A program made the position numbers and the translations under genes. From assembly GCA_947493165.1 (NCBI GenBank), contig CANLPY010000001.1:868001-932000 (forward strand): DNA of 64,000 bases, written 5' to 3'. Under the pieces are notes generated by a model. The model made no database searches and was not told the origin of the DNA. It saw only the letters and a program-made list of their open reading frames with translations. Position 1 is the stretch's first letter. The number at the start of each line of letters is the position of its first letter. Below are positions 18,629 through 27,516 of this stretch, in pieces. The stretch comes from an uncultured Erythrobacter sp. (GTDB lineage Bacteria; Pseudomonadota; Alphaproteobacteria; Sphingomonadales; Sphingomonadaceae).

Positions 18629-18779
18629 ATTTGAGGAGGGCCGTTTGTGAACTGTCGCAAGCTGGCACAGTAACCTTGTCTGTTTATCAGACACGCCCGC
18701 GCATTGCCTGTCTTTCGCGCCGCGGCTAAGCGCCATTCGAGGGCCGCTTTGGCGGCACGAGAGAACGGGACGATCAAGC

Positions 18780-20453
18780 ATGAAGACCGCCACCAGAACC
18801 GCAGCAGAATTGCTGGTCGATTGCCTGACTGAACAAGGCACAGACCGCATTTTTACAGTACCCGGTGAGAGCTTTTTGGCGGTGCTGGATGCGCTCCACG
18901 CGAGCGAGACGGTCGATGTCGTCACCTGCCGCCAAGAAGGCGGCGCAGCATTTATGGCTTGCGCCGATGGAGCAATGACCGGAAAGCCCGGCATCGCCTT
19001 TGTAACGCGCGGTCCCGGCGCGACCAATGCCAGCATCGGTGTGCATGTTGCGCATCAGGATTCGCAACCAATGATCCTGTTTGTTGGCGATGTGGCGCGC
19101 CCAATGCGTGATCGTGAGGGCTTTCAGGAAGTCGATTTCGCAGCCTTTTTCGGGCCGATCTGCAAATGGGCAGCGCGCATTGATGATCCAGCCCGCATCC
19201 CGGAATACATCGCCCGCGCTTATTCAGTGGCTATGTCCGGCAGGCCCGGCCCGGTTGTGATTGCCTTGCCAGAAGACATGCTGTGCGACGCGATTAGCGC
19301 TGACCTATCCCCTCGCCCGCAAGTCACCAGGCCTGCACAGGCTGTGTGTCCTGATGCCATGCAAGCTATGCTGGCGATGATCGGCGATGCCGCCAGCCCC
19401 ATCGCGATTATTGGCGGTGCGGGATGGAATGCAAAGGCGCGCAATCACTTTCAGGCCTTTGCCGAAAGCATTGGTTTGCCGGTCGCAACCGCATTCCGCA
19501 GGCAGGATGCAATCTCTGCGAGTTCACCTGTTTACGCTGGCAATCTTGGTTATGGCCCCAATCCTAAGCTGGTGGAGCGCGTGAAGGCCGCAGATCTGGT
19601 GCTGGCGGTTGGCGCGCGGCTGGGCGAAGCGACGAGCGATGGCTATACCTTCCCTACCTTGGATCATCCCGATCAAATTCTAATCCATGTTTATCCCGAC
19701 CCGGAAGAATTGGGCCGCGTCTACCGTGCTGATCTGGCGCTGTGCTGCGCGGTGGATGAATTTGCGGAGGCCGCTGCGCTATGGGAAGATCATTCAATCA
19801 TCCCCTTTGATGCTGGGCCGCAGGCGCATACCGAATGGGAACATTGGGCGACAGCTGATGCCGCCTCCACCAGCGATCACGCGCTCGATATGGCGGCCTG
19901 TGTTGCCTTCATGAAAGAAACCTACCCAGCCGATACGATCATCGCCAATGGCGCGGGCAATTTTGCGGGATGGTGGCATCGATACTGGCGCTATGATGGC
20001 TACCCCAGCCAGCTTGCGCCGACCGCTGGCGCGATGGGTTACGGCGTGCCCGCCGCCATCGCAGGCGCGCTGCGCCACACCGATCGGCAAGTTGTGGCCG
20101 TGGCCGGCGACGGCGATTTCCTAATGAATGGTCAGGAGCTTGCAACCGCAGCTCAGCATGGCGCAAACCTAACCGTGCTGGTGATTGATAACGGGGCATA
20201 CGGCACCATCCGTATGCATCAGGAACGCGAATATCCCGGCCGCGTCTCAGCAACTGAGCTATCCAATCCAGATTTCGCGGCGTTTGGCGCTGCGTTCGGC
20301 GCATGGACCGCCACCGCGTCAACCACGGACGAGTTCAAGACTGCGCTGACTGAAGCGCGCGGGCGAAGCGGCCTGCGCCTCATTCATATGAAGATCGATA
20401 TCGAACAGCTCGCCGCCAGCGGCGCCAGCATAAGCGGATTGCGAAATCGCTGA
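18780..20453 (+). CDS. thiamine-pyrophosphate-dependent enzyme, acetolactate synthase large-subunit-like
   Basis: 557-residue ThDP enzyme of the IlvB/benzoylformate decarboxylase superfamily. The N-terminal PYR domain has the catalytic Glu30 in TVPGES. The central domain lacks obvious extra cofactor motifs. The C-terminal PP domain has the ThDP/Mg motif starting AGDGDFLMNGQE and ending at the Asn-containing LVIDNGAYG. No ilvN regulatory subunit follows; the next gene is a convergent SDR. It may be a catabolic acetolactate synthase, a decarboxylase or an oxo-acid lyase, and the substrate cannot be assigned. Confidence 0.8.
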   Translation: MKTATRTAAELLVDCLTEQGTDRIFTVPGESFLAVLDALHASETVDVVTCRQEGGAAFMACADGAMTGKPGIAFVTRGPGATNASIGVHVAHQDSQPMILFVGDVARPMRDREGFQEVDFAAFFGPICKWAARIDDPARIPEYIARAYSVAMSGRPGPVVIALPEDMLCDAISADLSPRPQVTRPAQAVCPDAMQAMLAMIGDAASPIAIIGGAGWNAKARNHFQAFAESIGLPVATAFRRQDAISASSPVYAGNLGYGPNPKLVERVKAADLVLAVGARLGEATSDGYTFPTLDHPDQILIHVYPDPEELGRVYRADLALCCAVDEFAEAAALWEDHSIIPFDAGPQAHTEWEHWATADAASTSDHALDMAACVAFMKETYPADTIIANGAGNFAGWWHRYWRYDGYPSQLAPTAGAMGYGVPAAIAGALRHTDRQVVAVAGDGDFLMNGQELATAAQHGANLTVLVIDNGAYGTIRMHQEREYPGRVSATELSNPDFAAFGAAFGAWTATASTTDEFKTALTEARGRSGLRLIHMKIDIEQLAASGASISGLRNR

Positions 20454-20457
20454 GCGA

Positions 20458-21207
20458 TCAGCGCATCGTCATCCCGCCATCGACCATATATTCTGACCCA
20501 GTCACATAAGAGCTGTGATCGGATAGCAGGAACAGCGCGATCTGCGCGGCTTCTTCCGAGGTTCCGAAACGGCCCAGGGGAACCTGCCGACAAATCTGCT
20601 TTTCCATCTGCTCGACTTGGTCCTGGTTCATGCCGGTTGCCTCGAAAAACCCGGTCTCAATAGGGCCGGGTGCAACAACATTCGCACGGATTTTGCGGCC
20701 AGCAAGCGCGCGCGCCCATGTGCGTGTAATCGCAGTGATCGCGCCTTTCGTGCCAGCGTAAACCGCGCCCATATCCTGCCCTAGATACGGCGCAATTGAT
20801 GATGTTACGACAACCGATCCGCCATCGCCTATCAGCGGGATAAGCTGCGCCATTTGCAGCACTGGGCCGCGCACGTTGACATTGTTCATGCGGTCAAACG
20901 CACTGGCTGAAACGCTTTCATGCGGACCAAATTTGCCAAACCCTGCGTTCAGCCATACGCCATCAATCGTGCCCATCTGATCCTTGATCTTTTCACCCAA
21001 CTCAATCGCGGCATCAGGATCAGACGCATCGTTGCGCAGCACCAAAGAGCCTGATGGCAGACTGCGCCCCGCCTCGTCCAAGTGATCTTGGCTGCGTCCG
21101 GTAACGGCAACTTCGCCGCCTTCCTCCACGATCATCTTGGCTCCGGCGAGGCCCATGCCGCTGGTCCCGCCTGTAATGAGAATGCGTTTGCCTTCAAATC
21201 TGCTCAT
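20458..21207 (-). CDS. short-chain dehydrogenase/reductase
   Basis: 249-residue classical SDR. Cofactor motif TGGTSGMG at residues 12-19, NAG at 87-89, catalytic Ser136/137 and Tyr150-x3-Lys154 in YAGTK, followed by APGPIETGF. The Arg in the second strand end (TGRSQ) suggests NADP(H) preference. The length and C-terminal VTGSEYMVDGGMTM are typical. Its substrate is unknown. It ends 4 bp from the convergent TPP enzyme gene. Confidence 0.85.
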   Translation of the reverse strand: MSRFEGKRILITGGTSGMGLAGAKMIVEEGGEVAVTGRSQDHLDEAGRSLPSGSLVLRNDASDPDAAIELGEKIKDQMGTIDGVWLNAGFGKFGPHESVSASAFDRMNNVNVRGPVLQMAQLIPLIGDGGSVVVTSSIAPYLGQDMGAVYAGTKGAITAITRTWARALAGRKIRANVVAPGPIETGFFEATGMNQDQVEQMEKQICRQVPLGRFGTSEEAAQIALFLLSDHSSYVTGSEYMVDGGMTMR

Positions 21208-21277
21208 GATCGTCTCCGTAAGTGAATGACTGTTTGCCTACCAACGGACACGCGACCCTGAACGTTCCGAAGCAATT

Positions 21278-21688
21278 TCAGCCCTCTGCCATCTTGCAGA
21301 TCAGCTTCCATTCGTCGGGCTTGATACTGGCGACCGACAGGCGCGACAGCCGCACCAGCTCGCAATCAGCCAGCTTGGGTTCGGCCTTGATCTGCTTGAG
21401 CGATACGAAGTTATCGAACTTGCGCTTGGGCGTCACTTTAACGGCCGCCCATTTGCCGGTTTCATCGGTCGGATCGAGGATATCGGCAACGGTTACCGTG
21501 CAAATTCCGACAATCTCAAGCCCCTCACGAGAGTGATAAAAGAAGCACTCATCGCCAACCTTCATCGCCTTTAGATTGTTCTTGGCAAGATGGTTGCGCA
21601 CGCCATCCCACACGCCCTCTTTTTCCTCAACAAGGTCATCCCAGCTGTATTTGAAAGGTTCGGATTTGATCAGCCAATATGCGGGCAC
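21278..21688 (-). CDS. EVE-domain protein
   Basis: 136-residue single-domain protein of the EVE/PUA-like fold (thymocyte nuclear protein 1 type). Diagnostic features are the opening YWLIKSEP, then WDGVRNHLAKNNLKAMKVGDECFFYHS, and the terminal DEWKLICKMAEG. EVE domains are thought to bind modified nucleobases in DNA or RNA. The GTG start at 21688 is supported by GGAGA seven bases upstream; the 30-residue extension of the longest frame is not part of the domain. Isolated gene, with no modification or restriction genes nearby. Confidence 0.87.
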   Translation of the reverse strand: MPAYWLIKSEPFKYSWDDLVEEKEGVWDGVRNHLAKNNLKAMKVGDECFFYHSREGLEIVGICTVTVADILDPTDETGKWAAVKVTPKRKFDNFVSLKQIKAEPKLADCELVRLSRLSVASIKPDEWKLICKMAEG

Positions 21689-21864
21689 GAGCGGGTCTCC
21701 ATAATCATGTCGAGTTGGCGATTGGCCTAAACCGCCAAAGCGCCTGACGCCAAGTCCAAACAAGACAAATTCACGCAATTAACCCGATTTTTAGTTTGTC
21801 ACGGCAACACGTGAGAGATTGAAATCACTGGGGGCGGGGTCGATCACGGCCAGACATAAAAGCG

Positions 21865-23538
21865 GTGGCAGAAAAAAAGACACAAAAGCGGTTTGGAAAC
21901 GCAGAGCGTGACATTGTCGCGCTAGGCATTGCTACAGCTGCAATCATTCTATTTGTCGGCACTGGCGGCACTGTGCTGCCGCAAGTTGTGCGCTCGCTTT
22001 ACGGTGAGGGCAGCGGCCCTGATGATGTGCTCGCCAACGCCCTCCTTCTCAACATTGCGCTGATCATTTTCGGCTGGCGCCGCTACCGCGAACTCACCCA
22101 TGAGATCAAGGAACGGCGCAGCGCAGAAGAGCAGGCACGCAAGCTTTCTGAGATTGATCCGCTGACCGGATGCCTCAACCGCCGCAGCATGGCGCGTGCG
22201 ACCGAACAATTGCGGACCGAGTGTGAGGCTCGCGGTCAAGCGCTGGCATATGTCATGATCGACCTTGATAATTTCAAACACATCAATGACATGAATGGTC
22301 ACGCCATCGGCGACAAAGTGCTGGTCGGCCTGGCAGAGCAATTGCGCGACAAGCTCCCGCAGGAGGCGGTTTTAGCGCGTCTTGGCGGTGATGAATTTGC
22401 CTTTGTCATGGCCTATGACAAGAACCATGGTGAACGCATTGATGAGCATGTCATGCGCCTGTTTGAGAGCGTCCCGCAAATTCAAGGCGCAGAAAATGTG
22501 GCGGTAGAACTGACCATGTCGATCGGCATTGCCAGCGACAATGACGATGCTGGCGACACCACGCGCTGCGATGCGGAAACTTTGATGCACCGCGCTGATA
22601 TCGCGATGTACCACTCCAAAAAGAACGGCAAGAACCGCTATTGCTGGTTCGAAGCGACAATGGAAAACGAGCTACGTTTCCGCAATGCATTGGAAACGGG
22701 CATCCGCCGCGGTCTTGGCCAAGCAGAGTTCATCCCGTACTTTGAGCAGCAGATTGATCTGGAAAGCGGCGATCTGGTTGGCTTTGAAATGCTGGCACGC
22801 TGGCAGTCACCCCAGCTTGGATTGGTCAGCCCTGAAATCTTCATTCCGATCGCAGAAGACATTGGCGTGATCGGTGAGCTGTCTGAACAGCTGATGGTCC
22901 AAGCCTTCCAAGAGGCCACTCAGTGGGATCCATCAATCACACTTTCGGTCAATATCTCGCCAGTTCAGCTGCGCGATCCCTGGTTTGCGCAAAAACTGCT
23001 GAAATTGCTGGTCGAGCACAACTTCCCGTCGCATCGTCTGGAAATCGAGATCACGGAAAGCTGCCTGCATGAGAATGTCGGCATGGTCCGTTCGATGATA
23101 GCCAGCCTGCGCAACCAAGGCGTTAAAGTTAGCCTCGACGATTTCGGAACCGGTTATTCCAGTCTTGAGCAATTGCGCTCACTACCGTTTGACCGCCTCA
23201 AGATTGATCGCAGCTTCATCAGCGAGCTGCGCAATCCAGATGCCAGCTCCAAGATTGTCGATGCCATCGTATCTCTCGGCAATGGATTGGACATGCCAAT
23301 CGTGGCTGAGGGTATTGAGGATGAAGGCATTCTCGATCTGCTCAAATCAATGGGCACACTTAAAGGCCAAGGCTATCTCTATGGTAAGCCTGAAAGCGCC
23401 GAAAAAGTCAGACAGCGGCTGTTGAAAGCAGGCCGATTGGTAGAGCCGACAAGCCAGCCTCAAATCGCCCCTCAGCCAGAGACCGGGGAAGAAGACCCGG
23501 TAAAGGCAGTCCACGCTTTGCGGAGCGTGGTGAAGTAA
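21865..23538 (+). CDS. membrane GGDEF-EAL protein (cyclic-di-GMP turnover)
   Basis: 557 residues. Two N-terminal transmembrane helices (about 17-42 and 56-72) are joined to a short coiled coil (EIKERRSAEEQARKLSEID). The GGDEF domain has an intact RLGGDEF active site, and no RxxD inhibitory site at the usual position. The EAL domain has the catalytic E-x-L-x-R as EMLAR, plus EITES, DDFGTGYSSL, KIDRSFI and VAEGIE, so both synthesis and hydrolysis of c-di-GMP look possible. The start is GTG at 21865. The C-terminal tail (about 30 residues, Pro/Glu-rich) is extra. Stand-alone gene between the EVE gene and dapF. Confidence 0.88.
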   Translation: MAEKKTQKRFGNAERDIVALGIATAAIILFVGTGGTVLPQVVRSLYGEGSGPDDVLANALLLNIALIIFGWRRYRELTHEIKERRSAEEQARKLSEIDPLTGCLNRRSMARATEQLRTECEARGQALAYVMIDLDNFKHINDMNGHAIGDKVLVGLAEQLRDKLPQEAVLARLGGDEFAFVMAYDKNHGERIDEHVMRLFESVPQIQGAENVAVELTMSIGIASDNDDAGDTTRCDAETLMHRADIAMYHSKKNGKNRYCWFEATMENELRFRNALETGIRRGLGQAEFIPYFEQQIDLESGDLVGFEMLARWQSPQLGLVSPEIFIPIAEDIGVIGELSEQLMVQAFQEATQWDPSITLSVNISPVQLRDPWFAQKLLKLLVEHNFPSHRLEIEITESCLHENVGMVRSMIASLRNQGVKVSLDDFGTGYSSLEQLRSLPFDRLKIDRSFISELRNPDASSKIVDAIVSLGNGLDMPIVAEGIEDEGILDLLKSMGTLKGQGYLYGKPESAEKVRQRLLKAGRLVEPTSQPQIAPQPETGEEDPVKAVHALRSVVK

Positions 23539-23612
23539 GCCCCGCCCATATCCGGGCATATTGAACGCAGAACTGGACGAAGCGCCGCCGCGTGCATAAA
23601 TGCGCGGGTGTA

Positions 23613-24452
23613 ATGCGCATTCCCTTCATCAAGATGCACGGCCTCGGCAATGACTTTGTGGTGCTTGACGCCCGCGAAACCGAATTGCCGCGCGTCGAGA
23701 ACAACTTTGCACGCGCAATTGCCAACCGCCGCACAGGCATTGGATGCGATCAGCTGATCGTTCTTTCGCCAAGCGCTGCGCATGATTTCCATATGCAAAT
23801 ATTCAACAACGACGGCGGAGAGGTTGAAGCCTGCGGCAACGCGTCACGCGCGGTGGCTTTGCTTCACGGCTCTAAAGCCTTGGTAGAGACCGCTGGCGGC
23901 GTGATAGCATTGACGCCCGCCGCTGATGGAGCAAGCGCAACCGTCGACATGGGTCAGCCCAAGTTTGAATGGGATGCAATACCGCTTGAATACGCCATGG
24001 ACACGCTGGCGATGCCGGTTAGCTGGGGGCCTTTGGAAAATCCCGCTGCCGTGAATGTCGGCAATCCACATGCCGTATTTTTCGTGGATGATTGCGATGC
24101 AATTGACCTTGAAACACTTGGTCCAGAAATTGAAAATGACCCGCTGTTCCCCAGCCGCGTCAATGTGAATGTCGCATCGGCAAAGGAAGCCGACTTCGGT
24201 GGCGGGAATGGTGAACCGTCGCTCAAACTGCGAGTGTGGGAGCGCGGCGCTGGCGAAACCCGCGCTTGCGGCACAGGGGCATGTGCAACGGCCATCGCGG
24301 CCATGCGGCGGGGAATTGTCGGACGCGAAGTGACCGTCACCCTGCCCGGCGGGACGCTGCTAATCGAATGGGACGCGGACGATCACATCCAAATGAGCGG
24401 ACCGGCGACAGAGGCGTTTCGCGGCACGTTTGAATGGGATGATTTCGCTTGA
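23613..24452 (+). CDS. dapF: diaminopimelate epimerase
   Basis: 279-residue enzyme converting LL- to meso-diaminopimelate for lysine and peptidoglycan. Both catalytic cysteines are visible: Cys74 in EACGNASRA and the second in ACGTGACAT. The canonical start MRIPFIKMHGLGNDF gives 23613; the longer frame from 23592 adds seven residues. The TTG start of mtaB overlaps the dapF stop, so the pair is translationally coupled. First gene of dapF-mtaB-ftsY-yciB. Confidence 0.95.
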   Translation: MRIPFIKMHGLGNDFVVLDARETELPRVENNFARAIANRRTGIGCDQLIVLSPSAAHDFHMQIFNNDGGEVEACGNASRAVALLHGSKALVETAGGVIALTPAADGASATVDMGQPKFEWDAIPLEYAMDTLAMPVSWGPLENPAAVNVGNPHAVFFVDDCDAIDLETLGPEIENDPLFPSRVNVNVASAKEADFGGGNGEPSLKLRVWERGAGETRACGTGACATAIAAMRRGIVGREVTVTLPGGTLLIEWDADDHIQMSGPATEAFRGTFEWDDFA

Positions 24453-25636
24453 GCGCTACCGCAACAACGCCAGATGTCATCTCACTCGGTTGCCGTTTGA
24501 ATATCGCCGAAAGCGAAAAGCTTCGCGCGATGCTGCCCGATGATGAAAACGTGGTCGTCATCAATTCCTGCGCTGTCACCAATGAGGCCGTACGGCAAAC
24601 CCGCCAAGCCATCCGCAAGGCTCGCCGCGCGCGGCCCGATGCGCGCTTGCTGGTGACAGGATGCGCCGCAGATATTGAGCGCGATCAACTGGCCGACATG
24701 CCAGAGGTTGATGGTCTTATCGCCAATCAGGCCAAGCTAGACCCGCGCGCCTGGAACGTGCCGTTGAATGAAGCGCCCCTCGCACCGACCAAGACCCGAG
24801 CCTTTATCGCCGTGCAGAATGGCTGCGACCATGCCTGCACGTTCTGCATCATACCGCAGGGGCGCGGACAAAGCCGTTCGATGACGATTGCAAAAGTCTT
24901 GGCCGAGGTTGAACAGCATCTGGAGCTGGGCGCACGCGAGGTCGTGTTGACCGGGGTTGATGTGACCAGTTGGGGTCATGATCTGCCCGATACGCCGCCG
25001 CTGGGCGCGTTGGTCAGCGCTATCCTCAATCGTTTCCCCGCCCTCACCCGGCTGCGGATGTCATCGCTAGACGGGATTGAGATTGATGAGGCGCTGTTTG
25101 AGCTGTTCGCAAGCGAGCCGCGCCTCATGCCGCATCTGCACTTGTCGCTGCAGCATGGACATGATTTGATCCTAAAGCGGATGAAGCGTCGGCACTTGCG
25201 AGGTGATGCGGTTGACCTGGTTCAGCGGCTAAAAGCGCGCCGCCCGGATATTGCCATTGGCGCGGACTTGATCGCTGGTTTCCCGACCGAAACGGAAGAA
25301 CACCACGCAGCCAATCTCTCTATCCTGCAAGAGCTGGAAATTGTGCACGCGCATATTTTCCCCTTTTCCCCGCGCGAAGGCACGCCCGCTGCGCGGATGC
25401 CGCAGCATGACCGTGCGCTGATAAAGGCCCGCGCCGCTGAACTGCGCGCCGCCGCATCCGATATCCGGGCTGCATGGCTGAACAGGCTTGTGGGCGAACC
25501 GCAGCGCGTCCTCGCCGAAGGGGATGAGACCGGCTACACAGAAACCTACGCCCGCGCAGCCTTGCCAGACGGCACGACGCGCGGCGATATCGTCACCCTC
25601 ACCCCGACCGCACTTCAAGAAGGCCTGCTGCAATGA
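24449..25636 (+). CDS. mtaB: tRNA t6A37 methylthiotransferase MtaB
   Basis: 395-residue radical-SAM enzyme adding a methylthio group to t6A37 of ANN-decoding tRNAs. The N-terminal UPF0004 domain has its cluster cysteines in SLGCRLN, NSCAVT and VTGCAAD. The radical-SAM triad is NGCDHACTFCIIP. A C-terminal TRAM-like region is present (RVLAEGDETGYTETYARA). The start is TTG overlapping the dapF stop, and the stop overlaps the ftsY start by ATGA. The RimO/MiaB alternatives are less likely from the SLGCRLN and FCIIPQGRG blocks. Confidence 0.9.
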   Translation: MSATATTPDVISLGCRLNIAESEKLRAMLPDDENVVVINSCAVTNEAVRQTRQAIRKARRARPDARLLVTGCAADIERDQLADMPEVDGLIANQAKLDPRAWNVPLNEAPLAPTKTRAFIAVQNGCDHACTFCIIPQGRGQSRSMTIAKVLAEVEQHLELGAREVVLTGVDVTSWGHDLPDTPPLGALVSAILNRFPALTRLRMSSLDGIEIDEALFELFASEPRLMPHLHLSLQHGHDLILKRMKRRHLRGDAVDLVQRLKARRPDIAIGADLIAGFPTETEEHHAANLSILQELEIVHAHIFPFSPREGTPAARMPQHDRALIKARAAELRAAASDIRAAWLNRLVGEPQRVLAEGDETGYTETYARAALPDGTTRGDIVTLTPTALQEGLLQ

Positions 25637-26556
25637 GTGATAAGAGCTGGGGCGAGCGGCTGTTCGGTGGATTTAGCAAAACCTCTGATCGGCTGTCTTC
25701 AAACCTTACTGGGATTGTTAGCACGGCCAAGCTGGATGACGCGACGCTGGACGACGTTGAGGATGCGCTGATCGTATCTGACCTTGGCCCGGCGGCGGCG
25801 GCCCGCATTCGTGCAAAGCTGGCTGAAAAGCGCTTTGGTTTGGAGATATCCGAGCAGGAGTTGAAAGAAGCGGTGGCCGAGGAAATCGCCGAAATTCTGC
25901 GTCCGGTGGCGAAGCCGCTGGACATCGTGGCCTTCCCTCGCCCGCAAGTGATCCTGGTGATCGGCGTGAATGGATCGGGCAAGACCACCACCATCGCCAA
26001 GCTCGCGCATCTTTTTCAGGAAGACGATTACGGCGTGATGCTGGCGGCAGGCGACACATTCCGCGCGGCTGCCATCGGGCAGCTGGCGACATGGGCGGAA
26101 CGCATCGGCGTGCCTTTGGTGCGCGGGCCAGAGGGCGGCGACCCGGCATCGATCGTGTTCGACGCGGTGAAAGAAGCCACCGACACCGGGATCGACGCGC
26201 TGATCGTCGACACTGCAGGCCGACTTCAGAACAAGCGCGAGCTGATGGATGAGCTTGAGAAGATCCGCCGCGTCCTAGGCCGGTTGAATGCCGAGGCCCC
26301 GCATGATGTGATCCTAGTGCTTGATGCGACCAACGGCCAAAACGCGCTTTCCCAAATTGATGTGTTCAAGGAAGTCGCGGGCGTTACCGGCCTGATAATG
26401 ACCAAGCTGGATGGCACGGCGCGCGGCGGAGTGCTGGTAGCAGCCGCCGAGCAATACGGCCTGCCGATCCATGCGATTGGCGTGGGTGAGACCATGGATG
26501 ATTTGCGCCCATTCGACCCCGATCTGGTTGCACGCGTTATAGCAGGAGTGGCCTGA
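25633..26556 (+). CDS. ftsY: signal recognition particle receptor FtsY
   Basis: 307-residue SRP receptor GTPase that docks SRP-ribosome complexes at the membrane. It consists of the NG domain with almost no acidic A domain. G1 is GVNGSGKTTTIAKLA, followed by DTAGRLQNK (G3) and TKLDGTARGG (G4). Its RNA partner gene ffs is also in this window (63247-63336). It overlaps mtaB by 4 bp and abuts yciB (TGATG). Confidence 0.96.
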   Translation: MSDKSWGERLFGGFSKTSDRLSSNLTGIVSTAKLDDATLDDVEDALIVSDLGPAAAARIRAKLAEKRFGLEISEQELKEAVAEEIAEILRPVAKPLDIVAFPRPQVILVIGVNGSGKTTTIAKLAHLFQEDDYGVMLAAGDTFRAAAIGQLATWAERIGVPLVRGPEGGDPASIVFDAVKEATDTGIDALIVDTAGRLQNKRELMDELEKIRRVLGRLNAEAPHDVILVLDATNGQNALSQIDVFKEVAGVTGLIMTKLDGTARGGVLVAAAEQYGLPIHAIGVGETMDDLRPFDPDLVARVIAGVA

Positions 26557-27215
26557 TGGCTGAGAACGAAGCCCAAATGCCGAAACCAAAGAAGCAAGGC
26601 TCTGGCTGGATCAACGTCGCGGTTGATTACGGACCGCTGCTGGTTTTTCTGGGCGTTTATCGTTTCTACGCGCCTGATGAGCCTGAACCAGCGGGCGAGC
26701 TATTCGCGATCATTCGCGGCACGGCAGCCTTCATGCTGGCAGCGATTGTCGCGCTTGCTGTGTCGAAATGGCGGCTGGGCAAAGTTTCGCCGATGCTTAT
26801 GTTCTCAACCGCGTTGATCGTGGGCTTTGGCGCACTAACGATCTTCTTTGGCGATCCGGTGTTCGTGCAGCTGAAGCCGACCATCATCTATGGCTTCTTC
26901 GGAGTGGCCCTGCTGGTCGGATGGAAGATGGGCAAGGCGCTGCTCAAGATCCTGCTGGAGGCCGCATTTGAGGGCCTGACAGACGAAGGCTGGCTTAAGC
27001 TGTCACGCAATTGGGGCGTGTTCTTTCTCGCGCTGGCAGCGCTCAACGAGGGCCTGCGTGCCTATATGACGTTTGAGGGGTGGCTGTGGGCGAAACTGTG
27101 GGTGTTCCTGCCGCTCACATTCCTGTTCACCTTCACGCAAATCCCGATGCTGCTAAAGCATGGGCTGGATCTGGGTGAGGAAGACAAGGCCGAGGCGAAG
27201 GACGAAACGCCTTAA
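26556..27215 (+). CDS. yciB: inner-membrane protein YciB (IspZ family)
   Basis: 219-residue multi-pass membrane protein of the YciB/septation-protein-A family, linked to cell envelope integrity and division. Five to six hydrophobic helices are visible, together with the conserved blocks VDYGPLLVFLGVY, QLKPTIIYGFFG, EGLTDEGWLKLSRNWG and LNEGLRAYMTF. The N-terminal and C-terminal tails are charged. The start overlaps the ftsY stop. Exact biochemical function is not established. Confidence 0.9.
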   Translation: MAENEAQMPKPKKQGSGWINVAVDYGPLLVFLGVYRFYAPDEPEPAGELFAIIRGTAAFMLAAIVALAVSKWRLGKVSPMLMFSTALIVGFGALTIFFGDPVFVQLKPTIIYGFFGVALLVGWKMGKALLKILLEAAFEGLTDEGWLKLSRNWGVFFLALAALNEGLRAYMTFEGWLWAKLWVFLPLTFLFTFTQIPMLLKHGLDLGEEDKAEAKDETP

Positions 27216-27412
27216 GCGGCGCAGTTTTCCCACCCTAATGGCGCGCGATCACAATCCGCATACAACGCCCGGCGCGCGCGTTCTGCTCGCACAGCGTCTA
27301 AAACCGCTTCCTGATTGTCGACAGTCCGGCTGGTCGTGACCAGATTGAGGTAGCCGCCATGACCCGTTTTTGCCTCAGAGCGGCCGGTGAAGAAGATACG
27401 ATGAGCAGTCAT
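27212..27412 (-). CDS. small protein, unknown function
   Basis: 66 residues (MTAHRIFFTGRSEAKTG...), unrecognised and soluble, with Arg-rich middle and a Cys-containing C-terminus. The ATG at 27412 is favoured over 27436 because AGGGA lies about 9 bases upstream. The stop overlaps the end of yciB by 4 bp on the opposite strand. Coding potential is plausible but not proven. Confidence 0.5.
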   Translation of the reverse strand: MTAHRIFFTGRSEAKTGHGGYLNLVTTSRTVDNQEAVLDAVRAERARRALYADCDRAPLGWENCAA

Positions 27413-27516
27413 TATTGCGTCCCTGTTTGCTGACATCGCAAATAGAGAAAAGGGCCTGAACCGATCAATAACCTAGCGTGTAAGAACTTGTTACAGCGCA
27501 CAGTTTCGAGGCCTCA